From positions 372,001 to 436,000 of the forward strand of contig NZ_STGT01000001.1 in NCBI RefSeq assembly GCF_004912145.1: DNA of 64,000 bases, in the 5' to 3' direction. Each line of letters opens with the position of its first letter. The stretch's first letter is position 1. A program made the translations under genes and the position numbers. The notes under the pieces are model-generated. The model had not been told where the DNA came from, ran no database searches, and saw only the letters and a list, made by a program, of their open reading frames with translations. This DNA comes from Peteryoungia rhizophila. GTDB lineage: Bacteria; Pseudomonadota; Alphaproteobacteria; Rhizobiales; Rhizobiaceae. Below, one piece after another: positions 24,267 through 32,566 of this stretch.

Positions 24267-25349
24267 CTAGCCTCGCTTCTCGATGTTTGGCCGGACCGTA
24301 ACTGATGTCGGTTCCTGCTGTTGCTGCGTGAAGAGAGACCAGGCGGAGATGAAAAGAGCAGCGATTAGGGGGCCGATGACGAAGCCACTGAGGCCGAAAA
24401 GCGAAATTCCGCCGACGGTCGAAATGAGCACGACATAGTCCGGCAGTCGGGTGCCCTGCCCGACCAGCGGAGGACGGAGGAGATTGTCGATCAGCCCGAT
24501 CACAAAAGCTCCGATCACCACCATCAGGATGCCCTTGATCCACGCGCCGATGAGGAAGAGCCAAATCGCCGCCGGCACCCAGACAATCGCGGCACCGATG
24601 GCCGGCAGCATGGACAGGAAAGTCATGACGACGCCCCAGAGCAATGCGGCCTCGATGCCCAAAGCCCAGAAGCTCAAGCCGCCGATCAGACCCTGTGTGA
24701 TCGCGATGATCACATTGCCCCGAACCGTGGCGCGGACGACGGCTGCGAACTTGTCGACGAACTGGCGCGTATAATCGTCACTGAGCGGAATGGAGTGACG
24801 CAAGGTCCTCCCCAATGACGCGCCGTCGCGGAACAGGAAGAACAGCAGGTAGAGCATCAGTCCCAGGCTGATGAAAAATTGGAGTGTGTTCTGTCCGAAG
24901 CTCAACACTCCGCCGGCAATCGACTGGCCTGCCTCCATGAAGCCGGAGGAGAGCTTCGTCCACACTTCGGCAAAGCCCTCGAGCTTGAGTGAAGTCAGCC
25001 AGTTGTCGAGGAATGCCGGCAGGATGGACTGAAGACGCAGGAGATGGGCGTTCAGGTCGATCTCGTTGCTGCTGATGCGCTGGTAGAGGCTGGTGCCTTC
25101 CTGGATGAGCGAGGCCAGAATGCCGAGCGCGGGCAGGATGACGAGGCAGACGCAGAGAAGCAAGGTCAGCAGTGCCGCGATCGTGGAACGGCCACCCACC
25201 ATTCGTTCGAGCCGTCTGTGAACGGGAAAGAACAGGATTGCCAGGATCACGGCCCAGAGGACTGCAGTGTAATAGGGAATGAGCAGCCACACGAAGGCAA
25301 TCGTCACGATGACCAGGAGCACGTAAAAACTGGCTCTTTGGATGGACAT
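24267..25349 (-). CDS. AI-2E family membrane permease (PerM/TqsA-like)
   Basis: 360 aa. Two N-terminal helices (YVLLVIVTIAFVWLLIPYY, then AVLWAVILAILFFPV), a soluble helical stretch (about 90-180), and further helices ending in PDYVVLISTVGGISLFGLSG. FVIGPLIAALF is typical of the AI-2E transporter family. The start at 25349 (MSIQRASF) is the family-like one, although its ribosome site is weak. Members have been linked to autoinducer-2 or small-ion export, so the substrate is open. A second member is encoded at 42567. The gene lies at the left edge of the stress island. Confidence 0.85.
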   Translation of the reverse strand: MSIQRASFYVLLVIVTIAFVWLLIPYYTAVLWAVILAILFFPVHRRLERMVGGRSTIAALLTLLLCVCLVILPALGILASLIQEGTSLYQRISSNEIDLNAHLLRLQSILPAFLDNWLTSLKLEGFAEVWTKLSSGFMEAGQSIAGGVLSFGQNTLQFFISLGLMLYLLFFLFRDGASLGRTLRHSIPLSDDYTRQFVDKFAAVVRATVRGNVIIAITQGLIGGLSFWALGIEAALLWGVVMTFLSMLPAIGAAIVWVPAAIWLFLIGAWIKGILMVVIGAFVIGLIDNLLRPPLVGQGTRLPDYVVLISTVGGISLFGLSGFVIGPLIAALFISAWSLFTQQQQEPTSVTVRPNIEKRG

Positions 25350-25455
25350 TCTAGCGTGTTCTTTCTGTTGCGGCTCGGGAACGCGAGGCGGCAATCTTTA
25401 AGGTCAGCGGTCGTCGGAACGTACTGCACGGCTGCGGTCAGCCGATTGTTTCACT

Positions 25456-25782
25456 TTATCCGCCAGCGCCGAAAGGTCCATTCCTGGCCATCTCCGGATA
25501 CTGCACGGTTTGCTGCTCGTCAGTGTCGACGGAGACCGACGGCACCGCAAGCCGAACGCCAGCGCCACCTGCGCCGCTCGTGGCACGCTCGTCAATAAAG
25601 AGAATGCCTGCATCTTCCAGCGCTGTCTTGACTGCTGCAAGTTCATGTTCGTGTTCAAGGATGTCGCCTGCGCTCGCTTCGAGCGCCTGCATGACCGCAA
25701 TGGACAGGTGCGCACGATCAGCGACGTCCTCTTGCGTCAGACCAAGCATTGCCCGTGCCGCTGTGATTTGTCGTCCGTCCAT
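25456..25782 (-). CDS. XRE-family helix-turn-helix protein
   Basis: 108 aa. Residues about 4-55 are a compact XRE-type HTH (QITAARAMLGLTQEDVADRA, then HLSIAVMQALEASAGDI). This form is common in rhizobia, where the HTH is followed by a short region on gene age or number (LAAVKTALEDAGILFIDE). The tail is low in features. GGAGGAG lies ten bases before the ATG at 25782; the long upstream open frame is not family-like. The AI-2E gene lies downstream with a gap of about 106 bases. The target is unknown. Confidence 0.8.
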   Translation of the reverse strand: MDGRQITAARAMLGLTQEDVADRAHLSIAVMQALEASAGDILEHEHELAAVKTALEDAGILFIDERATSGAGGAGVRLAVPSVSVDTDEQQTVQYPEMARNGPFGAGG

Positions 25783-25867
25783 CAAAGACTGCTCCTCCAG
25801 ATTGATCGGGGTAAAGGCGGGAACCGGCGGACGAGGTGACCGGGAGACGAAAAGGCCGCCGCTGCCA

Positions 25868-26101
25868 TCAGATTTTGATGACCGACTGCAAGGACACCAC
25901 AGCCACAAGATCACCGCCGGCAGACATGACCTCAAGCTGGCGACCATCTATGGTCGCGTCGCCGATGACAGCCTCTACAACCATTTCCTTCGCGGCGGAT
26001 ATGGCCCCGCATCGCGCGGCAGCGTCATCCGGAAACTCGACACCTTCGATATCCAGCTCCAGTTCTGTACGCTCGCGAATGTGAAAGAAATATCTTTTCA
26101 T
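25868..26101 (-). CDS. DUF6894 family small protein
   Basis: 77 aa. It begins MKRYFFHIRERTELELDIEG and has the family's EGVEFPDDAAARCGAISAAKEM core with a short C-terminal strand region. DUF6894 proteins are frequent in Rhizobiales and of unknown function. The ATG at 26101 was preferred; an alternative ATG at 26116 would add five residues. A GGAAC-N17-GTT sequence ends only seven bases before the 26101 start, so if that promoter is real the message would be nearly leaderless. Confidence 0.75.
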   Translation of the reverse strand: MKRYFFHIRERTELELDIEGVEFPDDAAARCGAISAAKEMVVEAVIGDATIDGRQLEVMSAGGDLVAVVSLQSVIKI

Positions 26102-26108
26102 TCTCTTC

Positions 26109-26133
26109 AACGGCATTCCCTTTGGAAGGTTCC
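26109..26133 (-). promoter_or_regulatory. Possible EcfG-type promoter for the DUF6894 gene
   Basis: On the minus strand GGAAC (26133-26129), 17 bases, then GTT (26111-26109). It matches the alphaproteobacterial general-stress sigma consensus exactly. The -10 lies so close to the ATG that the transcript would be leaderless, which weakens the call compared with the other sites. Confidence 0.35.
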
Positions 26134-26520
26134 AGCCTCGTCGCCGGGCGGATTGATGCGCGCCTCTTACGAAGGCTGGGCGATGCCGTCTGCGCACCGA
26201 GGTCATGACCAGTTCCACCGGCAAAAAAGGCGCGCTCGGGCGCTGCAAGCGGTGGCGCCGTCTATCATACGGGCGCCTGATGGCTTGTATGCACCCAGCC
26301 CCTGACATACACGACGCATGTCTGGGGCGGACCGAAAGAAACGTGCGATGAATGGCAAAAGTCGGCTGTCGACCGACAGACCCTTCAATCCAGAAAAGGC
26401 TCGGACTACTTCGTCGTGTCGGGTTGATAGGATCTTCGGCATGCCCTATCCTTCTGCTAATACAAAGGAAATTAGGGGCTGGCTCAAGTGTGAGCCGCAC
26501 CTCAGGTGCCGGGACAATTG

Positions 26521-28053
26521 ATGGAGCGTTACGCACCGGGCAAGGCCCAGAAGTTCGTCGTCATGGCGATCGTGGCGGCGTGGGTGGGCTTTATCGCCCT
26601 GGCGTCCTCCTGGGCATTTCAGTCCTATCATGCGACAGTCAAGGCAGCAGAGGACCGCGTCGCGACCTCCAGCCTTGTCGTCGCAACCCACGCGAAATGG
26701 ATCTATGAATTCGGGGGGCAAGCCACACGGCGGCTTGCCGATCTCGTCGAATCTGGTCGGGCCCCGGTGCAGGTGAATACGGTACAGGACATCAACGGCG
26801 CCCTGGAGGGACTACCGGGAACCGTCAAGGCCTATGTGGTCGCCGCTGATGGAAAGACCCTGTACTCGACGGACCCGGATTTGAAGCCGATAGACATCCG
26901 GGATCGGGAATACTTCAAAGAGCTCGCAGCCGGCCGTCAGGACTACGTATCGTCACTTCTGATCAGTCGGCTCGGTGGCGAGCAGATCTTCGTATTCAGC
27001 CGCAGGTTCGAACAAGACGGGGCCTTTGCAGGCGTGGTCACGGTCTCACTCTCTACGGATCTGATGCAGCCGATCTGGGAGGCGGTGAATCTGGGGGGTA
27101 ACTTCGCCGTCAGCTTTATTCGAGAGGACGGGCAACTGGTCGCCCGCTACCCCAAGCCGGAAGCCGGTCTCGATATGAGCAGCTATGTGCTCTTCACGGA
27201 CTATCTAAAGCGCCAATCGAACGGTACCTACATTGCCGATGCATCACCTCTCGATGGTGTGCAACGGATCGTCGGGTACCGGAAAGTGGAAGGCACTCCC
27301 TTCGTTGCAGTCGCTGCAGCGGATCTCGGCGTACTCATGCGGCCCTTCTGGCACAACATCGAAGTCTTGTCCGTGGTCACCGCCCTCGCCTGCCTCGGCT
27401 CGCTCGGGGCAGCCTTTCGGATCAGGAGTCTTCTCCGCATCCAGGATGACCAGGCCGCCGCGCTCCAAACCGCGCTGGACAAGAACGAGCTTCTCCTGCG
27501 GGAGATCCATCATCGGGTGAAGAACAACCTTCAGTCCGTCATGTCGCTGATCCGCGTCCATCTGAAGCCGGGAGAACAATCGCAGGCCTTGAGCGACCGC
27601 ATCAAGGCGATGGTCGCCGTGCACGAACTGATCTACCAGCACGACGCTTTCGAAGCCCTTGATGCGGCGCAGCTGGTCCGCCGGGTCACGGAGAACGTGA
27701 TCGGCGCCTATGGCAGCGGGGTCGCCGTCGACTTTGACCTCGCTCCCCTCTACGTCTCCAATGACCGAGCGACTGCACTGGCCCTGCTCGTCAACGAGGT
27801 CGTCAGCAACAGTCTCAAATACGCGTTCGAGGGCCAGGACAGCGGCAGGATCCAGGTCCGTCTTCACACGGAAGAGACGGGCGACATGTCACTGCTCGAA
27901 GTATCGGACGACGGGATCGGTTTCGACACGGCAATCGCCGTCAAGGGCACCGGCACCAAGCTCATGGAAGGCTCCATCAGGCAACTTGACGGCAGCTACA
28001 CGCTGGATGGCAGCGATGGCACCCATTTTTCCGCGCGACTGAAGCTGATTTAG
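26521..28053 (+). CDS. Membrane sensor histidine kinase, HisKA_2 type with Cache-like periplasmic domain
   Basis: 510 aa. A first membrane helix (about 12-32) and a second (about 285-303) enclose a periplasmic region that looks like a double Cache sensor (KAYVVAADGKTLYSTDP, DIRDREYFKELAAG). The cytoplasmic part has a HisKA_2 box (LLREIHHRVKNNLQSVMSLI) and an HATPase (LALLVNEVVSNSLKYAFEG, VSDDGIGFD). This is the architecture of PhyK-type kinases that feed the PhyR-NepR-EcfG stress response. EcfG-like promoters on nearby genes make that role attractive, but PhyR itself is not in the window. A GTG five codons earlier is an alternative start. Confidence 0.88.
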   Translation: MERYAPGKAQKFVVMAIVAAWVGFIALASSWAFQSYHATVKAAEDRVATSSLVVATHAKWIYEFGGQATRRLADLVESGRAPVQVNTVQDINGALEGLPGTVKAYVVAADGKTLYSTDPDLKPIDIRDREYFKELAAGRQDYVSSLLISRLGGEQIFVFSRRFEQDGAFAGVVTVSLSTDLMQPIWEAVNLGGNFAVSFIREDGQLVARYPKPEAGLDMSSYVLFTDYLKRQSNGTYIADASPLDGVQRIVGYRKVEGTPFVAVAAADLGVLMRPFWHNIEVLSVVTALACLGSLGAAFRIRSLLRIQDDQAAALQTALDKNELLLREIHHRVKNNLQSVMSLIRVHLKPGEQSQALSDRIKAMVAVHELIYQHDAFEALDAAQLVRRVTENVIGAYGSGVAVDFDLAPLYVSNDRATALALLVNEVVSNSLKYAFEGQDSGRIQVRLHTEETGDMSLLEVSDDGIGFDTAIAVKGTGTKLMEGSIRQLDGSYTLDGSDGTHFSARLKLI

Positions 28054-28098
28054 CCATCGTCGGCAAAGCTGATAGTCGAGCGGAGATAGCTGACGGCA

Positions 28099-28614
28099 TC
28101 AACCGCGACGCAGGTCGATACGGCTGGTGACGATCGACTGGCCCGTCTTGGGATCCGTATCGACCGTTGTCAGACGCATTCCGGAATCGCCAACCTTCTC
28201 GATCGTCATCTGTGCACGACGGTCGCCATTGACCTCTTTCGCCCAGGTTATGCCGAGATTGATCTTGTCTCCGGCGCGCTGTCCGCCCAGTCCGGCAGTT
28301 CCGGTGCCAGCACCGACGTAAGAGCCGGCATATCGCGTTCCACTGGCCTTGAGATCGGCGCTGATGGCGCGCGAGAATATCGCAAGGCTCGTACATTTTC
28401 CGTCAAGCGAGAGCGATTGGGGTGTCGTGGCCGACGTGAAGCTGCACGTCACGTTTAACGGTGCGGAATTGGCCCGCACCTTGACTGTGCCCTTGCCGTT
28501 CCAACTCCCGGCGATGGACTTCAGAAAGACGGGGTCGTCGGCATGGGCGATGCTTCCCGAGGCGGAGACAATCGCCGTCGCGGCGATCATGGACCAGGCA
28601 AAAAATCTTATCAT
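28099..28614 (-). CDS. Secreted hypothetical protein
   Basis: 171 aa. A signal peptide (MIRFFAWSMIAATAIVSASG, then SIAHA) precedes a small beta-rich domain with SWNGKGTVKVRANSAPLNVT and a single pair of cysteines (CSF and GKC), able to form a disulphide. I recognise no family with certainty. The ATG at 28614 has AAGGA well spaced; an in-frame ATG at 28629 lacks one. An exact EcfG-type promoter lies 70 bases upstream, so it is likely a stress-induced envelope protein. It ends 45 bases from the convergent kinase gene. Confidence 0.75.
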   Translation of the reverse strand: MIRFFAWSMIAATAIVSASGSIAHADDPVFLKSIAGSWNGKGTVKVRANSAPLNVTCSFTSATTPQSLSLDGKCTSLAIFSRAISADLKASGTRYAGSYVGAGTGTAGLGGQRAGDKINLGITWAKEVNGDRRAQMTIEKVGDSGMRLTTVDTDPKTGQSIVTSRIDLRRG

Positions 28615-28684
28615 GGACTTGTCCTTCATTCGCGGACTACCGGCACTCTGGCAGCGGCAGATTTCGCAGGAGGTTATGATGGGC

Positions 28685-28709
28685 AACATTTGGGGAGCCA
28701 GGAAGTTCC
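28685..28709 (-). promoter_or_regulatory. EcfG-type general stress promoter
   Basis: GGAAC (28709-28705), 17-base spacer, GTT (28687-28685) on the minus strand. It is about 70 bases upstream of the secreted-protein start at 28614. Exact consensus, good position and agreement with four other sites in this region support it. Confidence 0.65.
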
Positions 28710-28823
28710 GGAAATCCGGGAAATAATGATCTTCGGCATGAGCCTGGCAGCAGTGGTCACTGCTCCTGCAAAGCGGGCATCTTCATCCAACCTCGGCAGC
28801 AAAGCCCTACATCCGTGATGACT

Positions 28824-29906
28824 TCACTTCATCAGCCCTGCGGCCCGCAATGCGTCCTCGATGACCTGCTGAATCCCCTGAGGCATCTGTGGTTGACCAG
28901 GCTGCGACCTAGCGCCTGGCGCATCCGACGCTTCGGTTTTTTCTCTCCGCTCGAAGGACGGGGTCAGCCCCCAGGCGCGCGCAATGTGCACGGTGGAGGA
29001 TATACCGACATCGAGCATGTGAGCGGCAGGTCGACCGTATCCGGACGCCGCATCGACGGGCGTTCCATGACCCATTCCAACAATCCGGTAATGCTCGATA
29101 GCATCGCGGCCGGATGCGTCTTTCCAGATTTCCAGCCTATGACCATCTACGTCCCGAGCGTGGTTCGACCCGGCCTCAGCGCCGTGAACACCGCGCCACT
29201 GATCGATGATGGCCAGGGCATTTGCTTCTGCGACAGTGTTGTCCTTGGTTCCGTGCCAGACGGAGACGGTCGGCCACGGCCCTTCGTGTCGCGAAGCGTT
29301 CCGAAGTCCGGCATCGAGCGTGGTTGAGGATGGAATCCCGTGCCCGCGCATGCGGTCGAATGCTTCCGGCACCGTGGAGGCAACGCCGAAGGGAAGGCCA
29401 GCGATGATCGCACCACCGGTAAAGACTTCGGGATAGGAGGCGAGAAGCGAATTGGCCATGGCGCCACCTGCCGAAAGGCCGGTGACGAACACACGCCGCG
29501 GATCCACGCCGTGAACCTCGATCATGCTTGCCACCATCTCGCGGATCGACAAGACCTCGCCCTTGTCGCGGGTGACGTCATCGCTCTGGAACCAGTTGAA
29601 ACAGAGATTGGCATTGTTCTGGCGGGACTGTTCCGGAAAGAGGACCGCAAAACCATAGTCCTCGGCAAGCCTGGACCAGCCGGAGCCATGATCATAGGCG
29701 GCCGCCGTCTGTGTGCAGCCATGCAGGACGACCACAAGAGCGGGCGGGGAAGCTGGACTGTCCGGGCACTGATACCAGCCGGTGAGCTGGCCAGGGTTTC
29801 GCGAAGGGTCGGCCAGTCTGGTCAGCTTGTTCGGCTGGCCTGTGGCGTCTGCCGTCTGCGCGCGGGCGCGAGCGAGCCGCTCGATCGTATCGGAAATGCT
29901 TCGCAT
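28824..29906 (-). CDS. PHB depolymerase-family esterase
   Basis: 360 aa. The alpha/beta-hydrolase fold of the esterase_PHB family is visible: VVVLHGCTQTAAAYDHGSGW near residue 57, LFPEQSRQNNANLCFNWFQ, nucleophile serine in GLSAGGAMAN, and the acid/histidine region near MGHGTPVDA. The C-terminal tail (SERREKTEASDAPGARSQ type) is low-complexity and may be a linker. No signal peptide is obvious from the start at 29906. An upstream in-frame start at 29966 would add 20 residues. The substrate could be polyhydroxyalkanoate or another ester. It is oriented with its neighbours in the stress region, but no stress promoter was found. Confidence 0.85.
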   Translation of the reverse strand: MRSISDTIERLARARAQTADATGQPNKLTRLADPSRNPGQLTGWYQCPDSPASPPALVVVLHGCTQTAAAYDHGSGWSRLAEDYGFAVLFPEQSRQNNANLCFNWFQSDDVTRDKGEVLSIREMVASMIEVHGVDPRRVFVTGLSAGGAMANSLLASYPEVFTGGAIIAGLPFGVASTVPEAFDRMRGHGIPSSTTLDAGLRNASRHEGPWPTVSVWHGTKDNTVAEANALAIIDQWRGVHGAEAGSNHARDVDGHRLEIWKDASGRDAIEHYRIVGMGHGTPVDAASGYGRPAAHMLDVGISSTVHIARAWGLTPSFERREKTEASDAPGARSQPGQPQMPQGIQQVIEDALRAAGLMK

Positions 29907-30012
29907 GGGTGACTTTCTGTGGTTCCGGAAAGCCAACCGACATCCCTGTTGATAAATGATATTCAACGACGAAGTCGAGGACCGGCGTGAGCCGATCCTC
30001 GATTGCTATAAG

Positions 30013-30624
30013 TTAGAGGGTGCGAACCCGATACCGATCACGCTCCTGCTCGATCTCGGCTGGGCCATAGGGATCAGCGGAATGATCGAACTTCGTCCAA
30101 CCCTGCTCCGAATAGGCCTGGCGGCGCGCCATCGGATCGACGCGATTGGACCGCTTGAGGATCGCTTCTGCCTCGGCTTCCATCCCGTCATCCACGCGAG
30201 CTGTGACAAGCGTGCCGCCACGGCGCACACCTTCCGCGTAGACATGAGCTTCATCTTCGGAGACACCTGAATCGGTCAGGGCACCGATCAGGCCACCAGC
30301 CGCACCACCGGCAACGGCGCCTGCAATGGCGCCCGCCGCAGTGGCGGCAAGCCAACCGGCGGCGACGACCGGGCCGACCCCGGGAATGGCCATGATGCCG
30401 AGGCCTGTCAGAAGACCGCCGGCGCCACCGACCACAGCGCCGATACCGGCACCGGTGCCAGCACCTTCTGCGGCGCCATTGTCGTTGTCCTCATGCCTGT
30501 GAGCGTTGTCGACATTGTTGGAAACAATGCTGATATCGTCGGACGGGATGCCACGGGCTTCGAGCGCGCTGACAGCCGCGGTTGCATGACCATAGGTGTC
30601 AAAGAGTCCAGTAACGGTTTTCAT
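30013..30624 (-). CDS. General stress protein 17M-like membrane-associated protein
   Basis: 203 aa. It begins MKTVTGLFDTYGHATAAVSA, the domain seen in Bacillus general stress protein 17M and related proteins. A long glycine/alanine-rich hydrophobic section (about 55-120) is able to insert in a membrane. The third part is a repeat-like charged segment (SGVSEDEAHVYAEGVRRGGT, then LVTARVDD). It follows the PepSY-like gene by 32 bases and likely shares its EcfG-type promoter. Function is unknown beyond stress association. Confidence 0.82.
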   Translation of the reverse strand: MKTVTGLFDTYGHATAAVSALEARGIPSDDISIVSNNVDNAHRHEDNDNGAAEGAGTGAGIGAVVGGAGGLLTGLGIMAIPGVGPVVAAGWLAATAAGAIAGAVAGGAAGGLIGALTDSGVSEDEAHVYAEGVRRGGTLVTARVDDGMEAEAEAILKRSNRVDPMARRQAYSEQGWTKFDHSADPYGPAEIEQERDRYRVRTL

Positions 30625-30656
30625 GGGAAATGACCTTTCTCTGCAGTTTCGCAGAA

Positions 30657-30974
30657 TTATTTCGAGACGACGTTGCCCTGGTAATCCATGGCCACTGGCA
30701 TGGACTTGCCGTCCTTCATTGCAGTGGCTTGCCAGACGCCCTGGTCGTCGAGCTTGAGGTCGGCAACGCCGGTGTAGCCGGCCTCTTCAATGCGCTGCTG
30801 TGCCTGTTCTTCGGTAAAGGAATTCGCGCCCTCCACAGGGGCTGCAGCATTCGGCGTATCCGGTGTCGCTACGGCAGGCGTGTCGCCATCCGTGGCCGGA
30901 ACCGTCGTGGTCTGGGCATAGGCAGACACTGCCGTGGCGCATACGAGCGCCGCCGCGAAAATCATCTTTTTCAT
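30657..30974 (-). CDS. Secreted PepSY-like small protein
   Basis: 105 aa. A signal peptide (MKKMIFAAALVCATAVSAYAQ) is followed by a threonine/proline-rich linker. The C-terminal half (FTEEQAQQRIEEAGYTGVAD, then LKLDDQGVWQA and VAMDYQGNVV) has the PepSY helix-strand pattern. These domains often inhibit or sense periplasmic proteases or bind the envelope. The gene heads a two-gene unit with the general-stress protein. An exact EcfG-type promoter lies 45 bases upstream of its start. Confidence 0.82.
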   Translation of the reverse strand: MKKMIFAAALVCATAVSAYAQTTTVPATDGDTPAVATPDTPNAAAPVEGANSFTEEQAQQRIEEAGYTGVADLKLDDQGVWQATAMKDGKSMPVAMDYQGNVVSK

Positions 30975-31018
30975 GGGTTTTCCTCTTTGCAGACCTGGTT
31001 GCTAGGTCTCGGAGCAAG

Positions 31019-31043
31019 AACACGAGCGCGTGATTAAAGTTCC
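31019..31043 (-). promoter_or_regulatory. EcfG-type general stress promoter
   Basis: GGAAC (31043-31039), 17 bases, GTT (31021-31019) on the minus strand, 45 bases before the PepSY-like gene start. It should drive that gene and the general-stress gene after it. Confidence 0.7.
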
Positions 31044-31214
31044 GCACTTTGCCTGTCTTTCGTTATAATCGATAACTTCATCTCTTCGCACTCCAAAGCG
31101 CGTCGGGGAAATGTGCCGCGAAGGGAACAGACTGGTCACGGGCGGGCTTTTAGCTGTAAGGTCATCCACGGATTGTGGATTGATTAGCTGCGCCGTTGAG
31201 CGGGAGAGCTTCTT

Positions 31215-32216
31215 TTGAACAACAACAGTCCGATTCATACTGACTGGGATGCACGCGCGCTCCGCAGTGCCATCGATTCTGCCGGGGTCGCTCTCTGGAC
31301 GTGGATTGTTGAAAACGACGATTTCGTCATGGATGCCAGAGGCTTCGAGCTCTGGGACCTTCCCCCGGAAACCGGGCTCACATTCGAACACCTGTCCGCC
31401 CAGGTACATCCTGCCGACCGGGACCGCGTCAGGGCGGCCTTTGTCGCCACACGTGTCGTCGAAGGTCAGTTCGAAATCGACTTCAGAATATTGACGAGCG
31501 CATCGGACGTGCGCTGGATTTCTGCGCGCGGCCTGGGGGGTAACGGCGACGCCGCCGCCCGGAAGATGACGGGCATCTTTCTCGATGTCACGGGGCGCAA
31601 GCAAGCGGAGGAGGGTCACGAGCTGCTTGCCGGCGAAATGAGCCACCGGGTGAAGAACCTTCTCGCTCTGGCGTCTGGCCTGACGACGATCACGTCGCGG
31701 ACGACCGAGACGAAAGAGGAGATGGCGAAGCAATTGACCCAGAGGCTGACGGCGCTGGGGCGGGCCCATGATCTGGTCAGACCCCTCCCCAATGGCCAGG
31801 GAAGTGCCGCTCTGCTCGGCGATCTGTTTTCGGTGCTTTTGGCGCCGTATGACGACCTGAGCGCCTTTGCAGGTCGTATTCGTGTTGCCGTTCCTCGTAT
31901 GGGGATCGGAGAGAAGGCGGCCACGAGCCTTGCCCTCGTGATCCACGAGCTGGCGACCAATTCGCTGAAATACGGTGCGTTATCGGCCGAGCAAGGCTTG
32001 CTCGATATCTCCGGCTCAACCGTCGAGGAGGATGTGGAGATCCTATGGAGCGAGCAAGGCTGCGCGGATGTCCCGAAAAATTTACCTGAGGGATATGGCA
32101 GCAAGCTGCTCCAACGAACCGTGGGTGGTCATCTCGGTGGGTCAATCGTATACGATTGGACCGCAGGAGGGGTCGTGGTGACCTTGAGAATGCGGGTGAG
32201 TGATCTGGCACACTAG
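31215..32216 (+). CDS. HWE-family sensor histidine kinase with PAS domain
   Basis: 333 aa from a TTG start eight bases after GGGAGAG. No membrane helix is visible, so it is cytosolic. A PAS domain covers about 15-130 (VALWTWIVENDDFVMDARGF, then RDRVRAAFVATRV). The HWE signature set is present: histidine in MSHRVKNLLALASGL, the ATP-binding VIHELATNSLKYGALS, and the WxE in ILWSEQG. The family is common in Rhizobiales as light, redox or stress sensors and often has no fixed partner. It is divergent from the PepSY-like stress gene. Confidence 0.88.
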   Translation: MNNNSPIHTDWDARALRSAIDSAGVALWTWIVENDDFVMDARGFELWDLPPETGLTFEHLSAQVHPADRDRVRAAFVATRVVEGQFEIDFRILTSASDVRWISARGLGGNGDAAARKMTGIFLDVTGRKQAEEGHELLAGEMSHRVKNLLALASGLTTITSRTTETKEEMAKQLTQRLTALGRAHDLVRPLPNGQGSAALLGDLFSVLLAPYDDLSAFAGRIRVAVPRMGIGEKAATSLALVIHELATNSLKYGALSAEQGLLDISGSTVEEDVEILWSEQGCADVPKNLPEGYGSKLLQRTVGGHLGGSIVYDWTAGGVVVTLRMRVSDLAH

Positions 32217-32566
32217 CTGTCCCCACGGCACCCCTGCAGATCAGGCGGATATCTGGTGGATGAACTGGACCGATCTTCGGGCAAGGTAACGGGACTGCGT
32301 CCTCTCAATCTAAGGCTGCACTCTGATCGCCCCGAGCAAATCGTACAGGGTTGGCTCTCTCCAAACCATTCCGTTTTTGGCTTGATAATTGGCAAGATAC
32401 CAGACAATTCAGGCTGTCTGAGCCAAGTTTCGGATAAATGATGCAAGGCTCCGGCACAACGTGTGGTACAGTGACGATGTTAAAATTGACCTGATCGGTC
32501 TTTTTTTTGACGCTCCTGCCGAGTCATGACTTGCGCCGTGAGTCTCCGGCCCTTGAGGGCCTTACA
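32217..32566 (+). other. AT-rich leader region without a clear gene
   Basis: This 350-base stretch lies between two kinase genes. I see no supported protein: a 61-codon plus-strand frame at 32256-32441 shows no ribosome site or domain. The right end holds a short GACC-GGTC stem with eight Ts (32488-32508). The presence of a promoter for the downstream kinase is assumed from position only. Confidence 0.5.
32488..32508 (+). terminator. Weak hairpin with T8 run
   Basis: GACC (32488-32491) and GGTC (32497-32500) are followed directly by eight Ts. The stem is only four base pairs, so termination efficiency would be low. It could end the upstream kinase message or attenuate the next one. Confidence 0.3.

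Noticed and set aside
24037..24564. 175-codon minus-strand frame
   Set aside because: Its first part is the AI-2E gene out of frame, and the rest crosses the repeat; the internal ATG at 24234 has no convincing ribosome site.
31125..31150. GGAAC followed at 17 bases by GCT upstream of the HWE kinase
   Set aside because: The -10 would be GCT rather than GTT; too far from the consensus to call a promoter.
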